A DNA stretch of 64,000 nucleotides from assembly GCF_014279755.1 (NCBI RefSeq), contig NZ_CP047951.1:1116001-1180000 (forward strand), given 5' to 3'. Each line of letters opens with the position of its first letter. Position 1 is the stretch's first letter. The DNA comes from Synechococcus sp. PROS-U-1 (lineage in GTDB: Bacteria > Cyanobacteriota > Cyanobacteriia > PCC-6307 > Cyanobiaceae). The notes under the pieces are model-generated. The model saw only the letters and a program-made list of their open reading frames with translations. It made no database searches and was not told the origin of the DNA. This document shows positions 37,625-46,599 of this stretch, piece after piece. Made by a program: the position numbers and the translations under genes.

Positions 37625-38344
37625 ATGCTCTCCGGTTCCACACCCGCCACCAAACTCAGCGTTGACCAGCTGCTTGATCGTTTCGCGAAGGGAACACCTC
37701 GCCAACGTCGCCCTCTGATCAAGCAGATCGCAGCACGAGCTGAAGAGCTGGCTTCCTTCGGGCCAGATCTCCTTTCGGGCTTCGATCCTGCCGGTGATGA
37801 CTGGGCTGCGGGATGGATTCTGCAGGTGCTTCAACAGCACCAGCCTCAGGCCCTTGCCGGACTGATCACATCCTCTGATGAAGGCTGGCTGAAGGTTGAA
37901 TCCGCGGTTGGCCTGAATTACGGGCCGTTGCAACAGGAGCTGCTCAACCAAAATTTTGAGGAGGCGGATCGCATCACAAGCCAGTGTCTGCGCGATTTGG
38001 CCGGGGATGCTGCTGTGAAGCGGGGCTACGTCTACTTCACCGAAGTGGCTGCGATGCCAGGAATTGATCTGGTGAGTCTCGATCGGCTCTGGACGGTTTT
38101 TTCCCAGGGCCGCTTTGGATTTACAGCCCAATCCCAGCTCTTGTCTGCCCTGGATGGCCGTTATGAACGCCTTTGGCCCCGGATCGGTTGGAAATGTGAT
38201 GGCGTTTGGACCAGGTATCCAGGTTCATTCACCTGGTCGATCGAGGCACCAGAGGGGCACATGCCGTTGATCAATCAACTGCGGGGGGTTCGTCTGATGG
38301 ATTCTGTGCTTAAACATCCAGCACTTGTTGCCCGCAGATCCTGA
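37625..38344 (+). CDS. GUN4-domain protein
   Basis: A 239-residue protein. The N-terminal half is a helical bundle (DQLLDRFAKGTPRQRRPLIK), the C-terminal half is the GUN4 core, with residues seen as DLVSLDRLWTVFSQGRFGFT (in part, about residue 140) and WPRIGWKCDGVWTRYPGSFTW. GUN4 binds protoporphyrin and Mg-protoporphyrin and stimulates magnesium chelatase, linking chlorophyll synthesis to light. Divergent from mnmH, 39 bases apart; whether it is the main GUN4 or a paralogue cannot be decided here. Confidence 0.9.
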   Translation: MLSGSTPATKLSVDQLLDRFAKGTPRQRRPLIKQIAARAEELASFGPDLLSGFDPAGDDWAAGWILQVLQQHQPQALAGLITSSDEGWLKVESAVGLNYGPLQQELLNQNFEEADRITSQCLRDLAGDAAVKRGYVYFTEVAAMPGIDLVSLDRLWTVFSQGRFGFTAQSQLLSALDGRYERLWPRIGWKCDGVWTRYPGSFTWSIEAPEGHMPLINQLRGVRLMDSVLKHPALVARRS

Positions 38345-38397
38345 CGCGGCTTCCCAACAACGGTAAGTTCGAAAGATCGACGTCAACGGGCCCAACT

Positions 38398-38835
38398 GTG
38401 CCGTCCAAGAGGTTTCGCTGGGCTGAGTTCACCTTGCCGTCCACACTGCAGCTTGCCCCTTTGCTGGAGCTGCTCACTTAGCCTGTTGGTTGTGTCCTCA
38501 CGACTCAACGCGTTGAGCTGGGGTTGCACGAGGCCCTGGTGAATGCAGTCCGCCATGGCAATGCTGAGAATCCAGCCAAGAAGCTTCGCGTTCGGCGGAT
38601 CCTGACCCCCAACTGGTTGGTTTGGCAGGTTCAGGATGAAGGCTGCGGCCTTCCTCGGCAGTCCCGTTCTGCGTCCCTCCCGACGGCCCTTGATGCCCCC
38701 AGTGGCCGGGGGCTGTTTCTGATTCATCAATGCTTCGACGATGTGCGCTGGAGCCGGAGAGGCAACCGCCTGCAATTGGCCTGCCGGCGTCCGGTCAGTG
38801 CCGGGGACAGCCAGGATCCCTTAGCTCTCCTTTGA
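38398..38835 (+). pseudogene. Anti-sigma serine kinase (RsbW/HATPase type) interrupted by an in-frame TAG
   Basis: In one continuous frame the sequence begins GTG (PSKRFRWAEFTLPSTLQL), runs LLELLT, then meets TAG at 38479-38481, and continues PVGCVLTTQRVELGLHEALV. The later part is a clear HATPase_c kinase domain with the N-box GLHEALVNAVRHGNAENP and DEGCGLP and GRGLFLIHQ boxes. The stop replaces what looks like a CAG glutamine codon. The downstream part alone (from TTG 38524) would lack the first helix and strand. Probably a nonsense mutation, a read-through gene or a sequencing error. It could be the partner of the STAS protein at 5425. Confidence 0.7.
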
Positions 38836-39049
38836 TCCAGCCAAGTGCCTGCTGGGTCAGCTCCTCGACATCCTTATTGTCTCCTTGGCGGAGCAGTTGC
38901 ACCAACGCTGCCGCCAGTAATTCAGCTCCACGCCGCTGGCGGTTGCTCTTCAGTTGATGCCAGTCGCGATCGCCAATGCGGAGCAACTGATGCAGCTCTT
39001 CCGCCTTGGCTTTGGCGGAGTCTGGCCATGGTGTCGTGGGTGGTGTCAT
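38795..39049 (-). CDS. Small conserved helical protein
   Basis: An 84-residue protein from the ATG at 39049 (the frame opens at 39118). It is mostly helical and charged: AKAKAEELHQLLRIGDRDWH, RRGAELLAAALVQLLRQGDN, and a final basic tail. Its 3' end overlaps the convergent kinase-like gene by 41 bases. A DUF6439-like family is possible from memory but not verified. Confidence 0.6.
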   Translation of the reverse strand: MTPPTTPWPDSAKAKAEELHQLLRIGDRDWHQLKSNRQRRGAELLAAALVQLLRQGDNKDVEELTQQALGWIKGELRDPGCPRH

Positions 39050-39098
39050 CCCTTGATCGGCAGATCGATCTAGTTTCGGAGCACGTTGGTGAAAAGGC

Positions 39099-39368
39099 GT
39101 GGAACAGCGCAAAGGCAAACAATGCGGCAGTGAACTGCGTTGGCTGCACCATGCCTCACGTCTCTTGTTGCAAGGGCAATGTCAGGCCCATGTCGGGTCG
39201 GGAGTTGCGGGGCGGCGCTGGATTCAGCGCCGCAAACTTGCCGCCAATCTGATCAGCCAGTCACCTGCAGGCTGGGATCTGACACCCCTGTCTGGGGAGC
39301 GCTTCTGGAGGGCATTGCGCTTTGGTGGAGCGGGCTTCACCCTGGCTTGGCTGTTGTCGCTGCTCTAA
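39099..39368 (+). CDS. Small basic protein with C-terminal membrane helix
   Basis: An 89-residue protein starting with GTG, rich in R and Q in the first half (SELRWLHHASRLLLQGQC) and ending with a hydrophobic tail (FGGAGFTLAWLLSLL), so it may be tail-anchored. Divergent from the gene ending at 38795 and converging on the next one with 5 bases between stops. No recognised family. Confidence 0.55.
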   Translation: MEQRKGKQCGSELRWLHHASRLLLQGQCQAHVGSGVAGRRWIQRRKLAANLISQSPAGWDLTPLSGERFWRALRFGGAGFTLAWLLSLL

Positions 39369-39373
39369 CCCGA

Positions 39374-39688
39374 TTAAGCAACCCGCTGGCGATGGGCTTG
39401 TTCAACGACCACCAGTGAATTGGAAGCAGGAGCTTCATCCTTGCTGGATCGAACCTCTGAAGGTTGTGCCATGTCCTGACCACGAAGCCAGGCATTGTGC
39501 AGAGCCCGACGCCGGCGATCTTCAGAGAGAACAAGACGATCTGCTGCGGCTTGTGGGGTTTCCCCCGGCAACACAGCTGTGCGCAAGCAGATGCCAAACC
39601 CAAGGGCTTCCACCTGCACATGACCTTCCATCAGCACCACCTGAAACGTCCAGCCCTGAAGCCAGCGCAACCGAAAGGGATTTGTCAT
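39374..39688 (-). CDS. Conserved hypothetical protein
   Basis: A 104-residue protein with a beta-rich first half (TFQVVLMEGHVQVEALGFGI) and a basic helical middle (EDRRRRALHNAWLRGQDMA). No motif recognised. Oriented like the methyltransferase upstream of it, 74 bases away. Confidence 0.55.
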   Translation of the reverse strand: MTNPFRLRWLQGWTFQVVLMEGHVQVEALGFGICLRTAVLPGETPQAAADRLVLSEDRRRRALHNAWLRGQDMAQPSEVRSSKDEAPASNSLVVVEQAHRQRVA

Positions 39689-39762
39689 GAAGTTCCCTTT
39701 GGAATCGATCTCACCCTATGGCTGGTAGCCGTTCGTGCAAGGGACGCTGTCAGGGAATCCCC

Positions 39763-40836
39763 TCAGGTGGCCTCAGCGCTGGGCTTGCGTGCCGACCAAA
39801 CCCTGGTCATGAAGTGGGATTCGGCTGTGATTCCCTCGAAACCAGCATCCACTAAGCGTGCGTCGATGTCGTCACCGATGTAGTCGCGGTAGTAGGGCTC
39901 ATGGAAGACTCGCCGGAAGTTCTCCATCACTGCGGCGAATTTGGCTGAATCGGCCATCTGCACAGAGTCGGCAAGAACGAAAACGCCGCCAGGTTCGAGT
40001 ACCCTCCAGGCCTCGTTCAGCACGTTCTGGCGGGCCTGTGCTGGTAATTCATGCAGCAAGAACACGCAGGTCACGGCTTGAACAGACTGATCCGCCAGGG
40101 GGAGGGATTCTCCGTTGGCCCGAATCAGTTGAACCAACGACGCGTCCCCTGCATTGAGCCAGCGGTTGGCTTGACGCAGGTACGACTCAGAGAGATCGGT
40201 TCCGATCAGCTGTGCGTGGGGGACCGCAGCTCGAATTTGATGCAGTGTCCGGCCTGTTCCGGTGGCCACATCGAGAATTTTCAGGGATCCCGGAGCCCGG
40301 TCAGCGAAATGCTTCAAACCGCGTTTGAGCGGTGCCAGAACCCGTCTCCGCATGGCATCTGCCGTGCCGTTGAACAGGATCTCGACCTGCAGGTCATAAA
40401 GACCGGCGGAATGATCGCTCAGATAACCATCGGTTTGATGGTGGAAATTCTGGAGGTAATAATCGGGATACAGCGCCGTGTCGGTGTCTCGGGGAAGATC
40501 GCGAACGTTGCGCTCACGGCGACGATCCCACGTGGAGGGGAGATCCATCCACACCTGTGGATAACGGCTGACCCAGTCGAGCCAGGGCGCATCGAACAGC
40601 AACTGTTCGGGATAAATCCCTTCCTCAGCCTCCTGCCAGTCCTGTTCCTGGAGTTTGTTCATGTCCAGCCGCAATTCCCCAAGCACTTCGGCTGGAACGG
40701 ATTCCGTCTTGGGAACGGCATCGGGTGCCACCCACTCCATCAACTTGGTGCTCAGCTCTTTATGAGCCAGGCCCGCGATGCTTTTGCCTTGCTGAAGCGT
40801 TTGGTACGCAAGCTTGCTCAGGGGCGTTGACGCCAT
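39763..40836 (-). CDS. SAM-dependent methyltransferase (class I)
   Basis: A 357-residue protein with a Rossmann methyltransferase domain in the second half: motif I ILDVATGTGRTLHQI (about residue 183), GTDLSESYLRQANRWL, and the later PGGVFVLADSVQMADS. The first 150 residues are helical and carry conserved YPDYYLQNFHHQTDGYLSD just before the fold. This resembles UbiE/COQ5-like quinone or tetrapyrrole methyltransferases, but the substrate is unknown. The ATG at 40836 is chosen over a longer frame to 41085 that overlaps glnA. Confidence 0.82.
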   Translation of the reverse strand: MASTPLSKLAYQTLQQGKSIAGLAHKELSTKLMEWVAPDAVPKTESVPAEVLGELRLDMNKLQEQDWQEAEEGIYPEQLLFDAPWLDWVSRYPQVWMDLPSTWDRRRERNVRDLPRDTDTALYPDYYLQNFHHQTDGYLSDHSAGLYDLQVEILFNGTADAMRRRVLAPLKRGLKHFADRAPGSLKILDVATGTGRTLHQIRAAVPHAQLIGTDLSESYLRQANRWLNAGDASLVQLIRANGESLPLADQSVQAVTCVFLLHELPAQARQNVLNEAWRVLEPGGVFVLADSVQMADSAKFAAVMENFRRVFHEPYYRDYIGDDIDARLVDAGFEGITAESHFMTRVWSARKPSAEAT

Positions 40837-40901
40837 CGCGGATTCAGACAACAGCTCTATTTCAGCGAATGTGACGCCCAACCGTGTGCCAAGCGGTCCA
40901 C

Positions 40902-40928
40902 AAAAAAACCCGCCTCCAGGGAGGCGGG
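40902..40928 (-). terminator. Rho-independent terminator downstream of glnA
   Basis: On the minus strand the stem CCCGCCTCC/GGAGGCGGG with a tiny loop is followed by TTTTTTT. It lies 23 bases after the glnA stop, so it ends the glnA transcript before the methyltransferase gene. Confidence 0.9.
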
Positions 40929-40951
40929 TCGTGGATCGAAACGATCGCTGA

Positions 40952-42373
40952 TCAGGCGTCGTAGTACATGGTGAATTCGTGGGGGTGAGGACGCTGACGC
41001 AGCTGCTGAACCTCTTCGTATTTGAGGTCAATCCAGTTGTCGATGAAGTCATCGCTGAACACACCGCCAGCAGTGAGGAAGCCACGATCGGCGTTCAGAG
41101 CTTCCAAGGCACCATTAAGGGAAGCCGGGACCGTTGCGATCTTCGAAAGTTCTTCCTCTGGGAGTTCGAACAGGTCACGGTCTTCGCCGTCGCCGGGATC
41201 GATCTGATTCTTGATGCCGTCGAGCCCGGCCATCATCATGGCGCTGAAGGCCAGATAGGGGTTCGCCAGGGCATCACCGGAGCGGAATTCGAGGCGCTTG
41301 GCCTTGGGGCTCGGACCGGTGAGCGGAATCCGCACGGCGGCGGAGCGGTTGCCCTCCGAGTACACCAGGTTCACCGGAGCTTCAAAGCCCGGCACCAAAC
41401 GCTTGTAGCTGTTGGTGGTGGGGTTGGTGAAGGCCAGGAAGGCGGGGGCGTGCTTGAGGATGCCGCCGATGTACCAGCGGGCGGTCTGCGACAGATTCGC
41501 GTAGCTGCCTTCGCCAAAGAACAGGGGCTGGCCGCCTTTCCAGAGGCTTTGGTGCACGTGCATCCCGGTGCCGTTGTCGTTGAACACCGGCTTGGGCATG
41601 AAGGTGGCTGTCTTGCCGTACTTCTTGGCCACGTTGCGCACGACGTATTTGTACGTCATTACGTTGTCGGCGGCCTGGATTAGCTCAGCGAATTTCATGC
41701 CGAGCTCGTGCTGGCCGGCGCCGGCCACTTCGTGGTGGTGCTTCTCAGTGGGGATGCCCAGTTGCCCCATCAACAGAAGCATCTCGGAGCGGATGTCCTG
41801 TGCTGTGTCATTGGGAGCAACGGGGAAGTACCCCTCTTTCACCTGAATTTTGTAGGCAAGGTTGCCGCCTTCCTCAATACGACCTGTGTTCCAACCCGCC
41901 TCGATCGTGTCGACGCTGTAGAAGGAGCCACCTTCGGCCGAGTTGTAGCGGACGTCGTCGAAGAGGAAGAATTCAGGCTCAGGACCGAAGAAGGCCATGT
42001 CGGCCAGCCCGGTGCTGGCGAGGTGATTCAAGGCACGTTGGGCCAGTGCGCGCGGGCAGCGCTCATAGGGCTGGCCAGTGCGCGGTTCCTGAATCGAGCA
42101 GATCATGCTCAGGGTTTTGTGCCGATAGAACGGATCCACCCAGGCTGTGTTGGCGTCGGGCACCATGGCCATGTCAGAGGCTTGGATGCCTTTCCATCCA
42201 CGGATGGATGATCCGTCAAAAGCAAGGCCTTCAGTGAAGGACTCTTCCTCCAGCAGATCGGTGCAAATCGTCAGGTGCTGCCATTTGCCGTGCAGATCAG
42301 TGAATTTGAGGTCGATCAGTTCGATGCCTTCGTCCTTGATCTGGCGCAGGACGTCCTGGGGGGATTTCGACAT
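40952..42373 (-). CDS. glnA: Glutamine synthetase type I
   Basis: Central nitrogen-assimilation enzyme, glutamate plus ammonia plus ATP to glutamine. The 473-residue product has the standard type I length; family blocks include [16 protein letters not shown] near residue 50, the catalytic/metal region [16 protein letters not shown]-like block here as [15 protein letters not shown] (about residue 263) and [24 protein letters not shown] (in part, about residue 366). In cyanobacteria it is inhibited by small GIF peptides, none of which is seen here. The ATG at 42373 gives the usual start [12 protein letters not shown]. It has an NtcA promoter upstream and its own terminator. Confidence 0.98.
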   Translation of the reverse strand: MSKSPQDVLRQIKDEGIELIDLKFTDLHGKWQHLTICTDLLEEESFTEGLAFDGSSIRGWKGIQASDMAMVPDANTAWVDPFYRHKTLSMICSIQEPRTGQPYERCPRALAQRALNHLASTGLADMAFFGPEPEFFLFDDVRYNSAEGGSFYSVDTIEAGWNTGRIEEGGNLAYKIQVKEGYFPVAPNDTAQDIRSEMLLLMGQLGIPTEKHHHEVAGAGQHELGMKFAELIQAADNVMTYKYVVRNVAKKYGKTATFMPKPVFNDNGTGMHVHQSLWKGGQPLFFGEGSYANLSQTARWYIGGILKHAPAFLAFTNPTTNSYKRLVPGFEAPVNLVYSEGNRSAAVRIPLTGPSPKAKRLEFRSGDALANPYLAFSAMMMAGLDGIKNQIDPGDGEDRDLFELPEEELSKIATVPASLNGALEALNADRGFLTAGGVFSDDFIDNWIDLKYEEVQQLRQRPHPHEFTMYYDA

Positions 42374-42410
42374 AAGAAAGGACTGCTCGACTGAATTGTG
42401 CAGTGATGTG

Positions 42411-42452
42411 ACCGTAAACAGCCACAAGTCTCCATTTTGTATCAAGGGGTAC
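42411..42452 (-). promoter_or_regulatory. NtcA-activated promoter of glnA
   Basis: On the minus strand an NtcA site GTACCCCTTGATAC (42439-42452) matches GTAN8TAC exactly, and after exactly 22 bases comes TACGGT (42411-42416), a TAN3T -10 element. This is the classical class II NtcA promoter spacing for nitrogen-regulated cyanobacterial genes. It lies 38 bases upstream of the glnA start. Regulation by NtcA is inferred from the site; expression was not tested. Confidence 0.88.
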
Positions 42453-42579
42453 GTTCCATCAGCCTGGAGTTGACTGCGTAACCGTTTCTGTCAACTTGGC
42501 TGAAATGCAGGCCTGCCAAAGGGTTTGCCCGCTTCAACGGTGTTAGCGTCCGCGGGGGATCCTCTGGAGATTCAGGTAA

Positions 42580-43104
42580 ATGCGCGATGCAATCAGCGGT
42601 CTGATCGGTCGCTATGACCAGCTGGGTCGTTATTTCGATCGTTCAGCGATCGACAGCATCAATGCGTATCTGGATGAATCCACGATGCGGATTCAGGCCG
42701 TTGAGCTGATCAACGGTTCAGCCACCGAGATCGTGCGTGAGGCCAGTCAGCGCCTGTTCCGGGACGAACCCGATCTTCTGCTGCCTGGAGGCAACGCTTA
42801 CACCACCCGTCGGCTCGCCGCCTGCCTGCGGGACATGGATTACTTCCTCCGCTACGCCAGCTACGCCCTGGTCGCAGGGGACAGCACGATCCTCAATGAG
42901 CGTGTTCTCAACGGCCTCGACGACACTTACAAGAGTCTCGGGGTTCCTACCGGCCCCACGGTCCGCAGCATCGTCTTGCTGGGTGAAGTCGTTGCCGAGA
43001 TGCTTCTCGCCAACGGTGCGGCATCCGAGCAGCTCTCCACCGTTCTTCAGCCGTTCGATCACCTGGCCAAGGGTCTGGGAGAAACCAACGTGCGCCAACG
43101 CTGA
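42580..43104 (+). CDS. apcF: Allophycocyanin-like beta-18 subunit
   Basis: A 174-residue phycobiliprotein of the phycobilisome core, which binds one phycocyanobilin. The family pattern is RRLAACLRDMDYFLRYASYALVAGD, in which Cys84-type (AACLRDMDYFL) attaches the bilin, and the N-terminus MRDAISGLIGRYDQLGRYF. The beta-18 subunit sits next to the linker ApcE in the core cylinders. A GGAG ribosome-binding site is ten bases before the ATG. It is divergent from glnA over 206 bases, so the two share a regulatory region. Also consistent with the pcyA gene later in the window, which makes its chromophore. Confidence 0.93.
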   Translation: MRDAISGLIGRYDQLGRYFDRSAIDSINAYLDESTMRIQAVELINGSATEIVREASQRLFRDEPDLLLPGGNAYTTRRLAACLRDMDYFLRYASYALVAGDSTILNERVLNGLDDTYKSLGVPTGPTVRSIVLLGEVVAEMLLANGAASEQLSTVLQPFDHLAKGLGETNVRQR

Positions 43105-43200
43105 GCGCAGACGTTCCGCGCAAGATTTGAACAGATTGCAATCGTGCCGCTCTCAACCCTTTCGAGGGGGCCGACTGCGTAGGCTCACCACCACGAACCA

Positions 43201-44397
43201 ATGATCAGGGCTTTGGCGACGACGAACTCTCTTCTTCCTGTTGACGATCGTCACCGCAAAGCTTTTGCACCGATCGGAACACCTGATCGACTTCTTCTCG
43301 GACCAGGCCCGTCGAACGCGCACCCAACAGTTCTGAAGGCTCTGTCGCGAACCCCAATCGGTCACCTCGATCCGCTTTACGTGGAGCTGATGGGTGAGGT
43401 GCAGGAACTGCTGCGCTACGCCTGGCAAACGGATAATCGCCTCACGCTGCCGATGAGTGGCACCGGAAGTGCCGCCATGGAGGCAACCCTGGCCAACACG
43501 GTTGAGCCTGGAGACACCGTTCTGGTAGCGGTGAAGGGATACTTCGGCATGAGGCTGGCCGATATGGCGGGCCGTTACCGCGCTGAGGTCAAAACCATTG
43601 AGAAGCCATGGGGAGAGTGGTTTTCTCTTGATGAACTCGAGGCGGCCCTGATCAAGCACAAGCCCGCCATCCTGGCGATGGTTCATGCAGAAACATCCAC
43701 GGGTGTTTGCCAACCGATGGACGGCATCGGTGACCTCTGCCGCAAGCATGATTGCCTGCTGCTGCTCGACACCGTCACCTCCCTGGGGGGGGTTCCTCTG
43801 TATATCGATGAGTGGAAGGTTGACCTCGCTTACAGCTGCAGCCAGAAGGGGCTGAGCTGCCCTCCGGGCCTTGGACCGTTCACGATGGGTCCTCGTGCTG
43901 AAGCCAAGATGACGGCCCGTCAGGGCAAGGTTCCGAACTGGTACCTCGATGTCTCTCTTCTGAATCAGTACTGGGGCAGTGATCGGGTGTATCACCACAC
44001 GGCCCCTGTGAACATGAACTTCGGCATGCGCGAGGCATTGCGCCTGTTGGCAGAGGAAGGGCTGGATCAGGCCTGGGCGCGTCACCGCAGCAATGCGGAA
44101 TTGCTCTGGAGCGGTCTGGAAAGTCTGGGGCTGTCGATGCATGTGCCGGCCGACCGTCGACTGCCGACCCTCACCACGGTTCGTATTCCTGAAGGTGTGG
44201 ATGGCAAGGCCTTCAGTCAGCACCTGCTGAACAACCACGGAATCGAGGTTGGTGGTGGTCTCGGCACGCTTGCCGGAAAAATCTGGCGAATCGGGCTGAT
44301 GGGTTACAACTCCACTCCAGAGAATGTGAATCGTCTGCTCAACCTGTTCGAAACAGAGCTGCCTCGCTTCAGCGGTTCCGTCGCCGCCGCTGCCTGA
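43201..44397 (+). CDS. Class V aminotransferase (alanine/serine-glyoxylate type)
   Basis: A 398-residue PLP enzyme resembling serine-glyoxylate or alanine-glyoxylate aminotransferases. The PLP-binding Lys is in [13 protein letters not shown] (about residue 212), with upstream [15 protein letters not shown] and [16 protein letters not shown] (the Asp of the cofactor). In cyanobacteria this activity is likely to serve photorespiration or glyoxylate handling, which is inference. Its 3' end overlaps the convergent tadA gene by 29 bases. Confidence 0.9.
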   Translation: MIRALATTNSLLPVDDRHRKAFAPIGTPDRLLLGPGPSNAHPTVLKALSRTPIGHLDPLYVELMGEVQELLRYAWQTDNRLTLPMSGTGSAAMEATLANTVEPGDTVLVAVKGYFGMRLADMAGRYRAEVKTIEKPWGEWFSLDELEAALIKHKPAILAMVHAETSTGVCQPMDGIGDLCRKHDCLLLLDTVTSLGGVPLYIDEWKVDLAYSCSQKGLSCPPGLGPFTMGPRAEAKMTARQGKVPNWYLDVSLLNQYWGSDRVYHHTAPVNMNFGMREALRLLAEEGLDQAWARHRSNAELLWSGLESLGLSMHVPADRRLPTLTTVRIPEGVDGKAFSQHLLNNHGIEVGGGLGTLAGKIWRIGLMGYNSTPENVNRLLNLFETELPRFSGSVAAAA

Positions 44398-44872
44398 ACC
44401 AGCGTTCCAGCTGCCCTCTAGCCTCCGGTTCTCGCACACCGCGAATCACCTTCATCTGGTGGTGGGCACTGGCATGGGTTGAGAGGTCAAGGCTCCCCCC
44501 CAGGCCACCGCGCTTAGGGTCCATCGCGCCATAGACCACCGTTCCCATCCGGGCCTGCACCAAGGCCCCCGCACACATGGGGCAGGGTTCGAGGGTGACG
44601 ATCAGGGTGCAGTGATTGAATCTCCAATCGCCCTGCACCAGAGCTGCCTGTCGCAACGCCACCAGTTCGGCATGTCCGAGGGGGTCCATATGGGTCTGGC
44701 GTCGGTTGCGTCCATGTCCAATGGCTCTCCTCTGCCCATCAAGAATCACCGCGGCGACCGGCACTTCTCCTTCCGCTCCAGTTGCCTCGGCCCGCTGGAG
44801 CAGAACGTCCATCCAGCGAGTGAAGTCATCCCGCTGATCCACCGCCGTTACACGCTGTTCTTTGAGCACCAT
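44369..44872 (-). CDS. tadA: tRNA-specific adenosine deaminase TadA
   Basis: Deaminates adenosine to inosine at wobble position 34 of tRNA(Arg). Zinc-dependent deaminase motifs are visible: HAELVALR (His-Ala-Glu, about residue 66) and EPCPMCAGAL (about 95). The ATG at 44872 gives 167 residues; the frame also begins at 44893 (MIFASRGM...). The C-terminus ([19 protein letters not shown]) is basic. Divergent from the decarboxylase gene starting at 44862. Confidence 0.93.
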   Translation of the reverse strand: MVLKEQRVTAVDQRDDFTRWMDVLLQRAEATGAEGEVPVAAVILDGQRRAIGHGRNRRQTHMDPLGHAELVALRQAALVQGDWRFNHCTLIVTLEPCPMCAGALVQARMGTVVYGAMDPKRGGLGGSLDLSTHASAHHQMKVIRGVREPEARGQLERWFRQRRRRNR

Positions 44873-46316
44873 CCCACGAGACGCGAAGATCACTGCAGTT
44901 CACGGGTCTCCATTGCAAGCCTGCTCCGAGTCTCAGCACCCATCGGATCGGCTTGCTCCGTTCGCCATCCCTTCGGCTGCAGACCCAGTGCTGAGGGACT
45001 TCTTGCACCGCAGTTCGGATCTGCTCTGCCGTTGGATCGGCTCCGCTGAACGAACCGGCCCGCTGCCCCTGATGCGCCCCTTGCCTGACGTGGCCCCCGG
45101 CCTCGAGGGAGCTGGTGTCGAGTCACTTCTCAATGATCTGCAGCAAGTGATGGATGGGGCTTATCAGCCGTCTCATCCCGGTGCTCTGGCCCATCTTGAT
45201 CCTCCCCCTCTTACCGCCTCCATCGCGGCGGAGTTGGTTTGCGCAGGGTTAAACAACAACCTCTTGGCAGAGGAACTGTCTCCTGGGCTGACTGGCCTGG
45301 AACATGACCTGTGCCGTTGGTTTTGCCACAGGATCGGCTTGCCGGAGGGATCTGGCGGCGTTCTGGCCAGTGGTGGAACCCTGAGCAATCTCATGGCACT
45401 GGTCGCAGCAAGGGCGGCCTTGGGTTCGATGCAGCGGGACCCCGTGCTCCTCTGCAGCCAAGACGCCCACGTCTCGATCAACAAGGCGGCCAGGGTGATG
45501 GGTCTGTCGAAAGACGCTCTTCAGGCGCTTCCCGTGGCCCCAGGCGGTGGCCTTTGCCTCGAGGCTTTGGCTGAGCGTTTGACAACACTGCAAGCTCAAG
45601 GGCGTTCCTGTCTGGCGGTGGTCGCCACCGCTGGAACAACGGTGCGCGGTGCTATCGATCCCATGCCGGATCTGGCATCACTCTGTCGTGATGCACGTGT
45701 TTGGTTCCATGTGGACGCAGCTATTGGCGGTGTATTCGCGCTGAGTGCCAGTCATGCACCCCTCATGAGGGGCATTGAACTGGCGGATTCCATCACGCTG
45801 AATCCGCAGAAACTGCTGGGTATCACCAAGGCTTCATCGCTGCTTTTGTTGCGGGATCGCACCCACCTCCGTAAGGCCTTCTCAACAGGATTGCCCTACA
45901 TGCAGGCGCCCACTGCATTGGACCACGGCGGGGAGATCGGCCTCCAGGGCACCCGACCTGCTGAGATTCTGAAGCTGTGGCTGGGTTTGCGCCAGTTGGG
46001 AGAGGCTGGTATCGAGGCCACGCTCAGCGGAGCATTGCAACGGCGAGCGACCTTCGCCGCTCAGTTGGATCCAGACAAATTCACGCTGTTGTCGGGTGAT
46101 CTTCACCTGCTGGCGTTCCAGGCCAAGCAGGGGGGCATTGACGCCGCGGATCGTTGGAGTGAGGAGACCCTCCAGATGCTGCTTTCCAACGGGTACATGT
46201 TGTCGAGACCGTTTTACAGCGACCGTTTCTGTCTCAAGGCTGTCTTTGGTAATCCGCACACCAGGGCTCAGCACCTCAGCGACTTGTCCGATCGACTGAA
46301 TGCATCGCTGGTGTAG
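44862..46316 (+). CDS. PLP-dependent decarboxylase (group II, glutamate/diaminobutyrate type)
   Basis: A 484-residue PLP enzyme of the pyridoxal-dependent decarboxylase family. The family blocks are seen: SGGTLSNLMALVAARAAL (about residue 170), WFHVDAAIGGVFALSA (the cofactor Asp, about 285) and the Schiff-base Lys in ITLNPQKLLGITKASS (about 319). Substrate could be glutamate, aspartate, diaminobutyrate or an aromatic amino acid; it cannot be told. It starts with a TTG overlapping tadA; no ATG occurs close to the expected N-terminus. Confidence 0.83.
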   Translation: MSTIPRDAKITAVHGSPLQACSESQHPSDRLAPFAIPSAADPVLRDFLHRSSDLLCRWIGSAERTGPLPLMRPLPDVAPGLEGAGVESLLNDLQQVMDGAYQPSHPGALAHLDPPPLTASIAAELVCAGLNNNLLAEELSPGLTGLEHDLCRWFCHRIGLPEGSGGVLASGGTLSNLMALVAARAALGSMQRDPVLLCSQDAHVSINKAARVMGLSKDALQALPVAPGGGLCLEALAERLTTLQAQGRSCLAVVATAGTTVRGAIDPMPDLASLCRDARVWFHVDAAIGGVFALSASHAPLMRGIELADSITLNPQKLLGITKASSLLLLRDRTHLRKAFSTGLPYMQAPTALDHGGEIGLQGTRPAEILKLWLGLRQLGEAGIEATLSGALQRRATFAAQLDPDKFTLLSGDLHLLAFQAKQGGIDAADRWSEETLQMLLSNGYMLSRPFYSDRFCLKAVFGNPHTRAQHLSDLSDRLNASLV

Positions 46317-46356
46317 AGCCTGATCGTTCACAATCGCCTTCGATAGAGGATCTCCT

Positions 46357-46599
46357 TTGCCTGAACAGCAGAAAGGTTCACAATGGGTTGCGATCGTCAC
46401 CGGAGCAATCTCAGTGGCGATTGGAGTGCTTTATCTGCTGCTGATTACGGTTCTGGATGCCCGTGGGCCGATGCTTCCCCCTCCTGCTGAGGCACTGGGC
46501 GGGGGGGAAGTCGCCCCGCTGACGACTGCTGAAGCGGCTCAACCACTTGCCGCATTGCACTGGTTAAAAATCGCTGAAGTGACAGTTCCCGCCGGTTGA
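46357..46599 (+). CDS. Small membrane protein, unknown function
   Basis: An 80-residue protein starting with TTG (MPEQQKGSQWVAIVTGAISV), with one hydrophobic helix (IVTGAISVAIGVLYLLLITVLD, in part) followed by a proline- and alanine-rich tail. The 3' half (from 46445) lies opposite the end of the GTPase gene, an unusual 155-base overlap. The first 50 residues look genuine; the last 30 may be a run-on. Confidence 0.5.
   Translation: MPEQQKGSQWVAIVTGAISVAIGVLYLLLITVLDARGPMLPPPAEALGGGEVAPLTTAEAAQPLAALHWLKIAEVTVPAG

Noticed and set aside
37586-38131. Extension of the mnmH frame by 182 codons
   Set aside because: It is the antisense shadow of the GUN4 gene; the family start MSGMGETRS fits the ATG at 37585.
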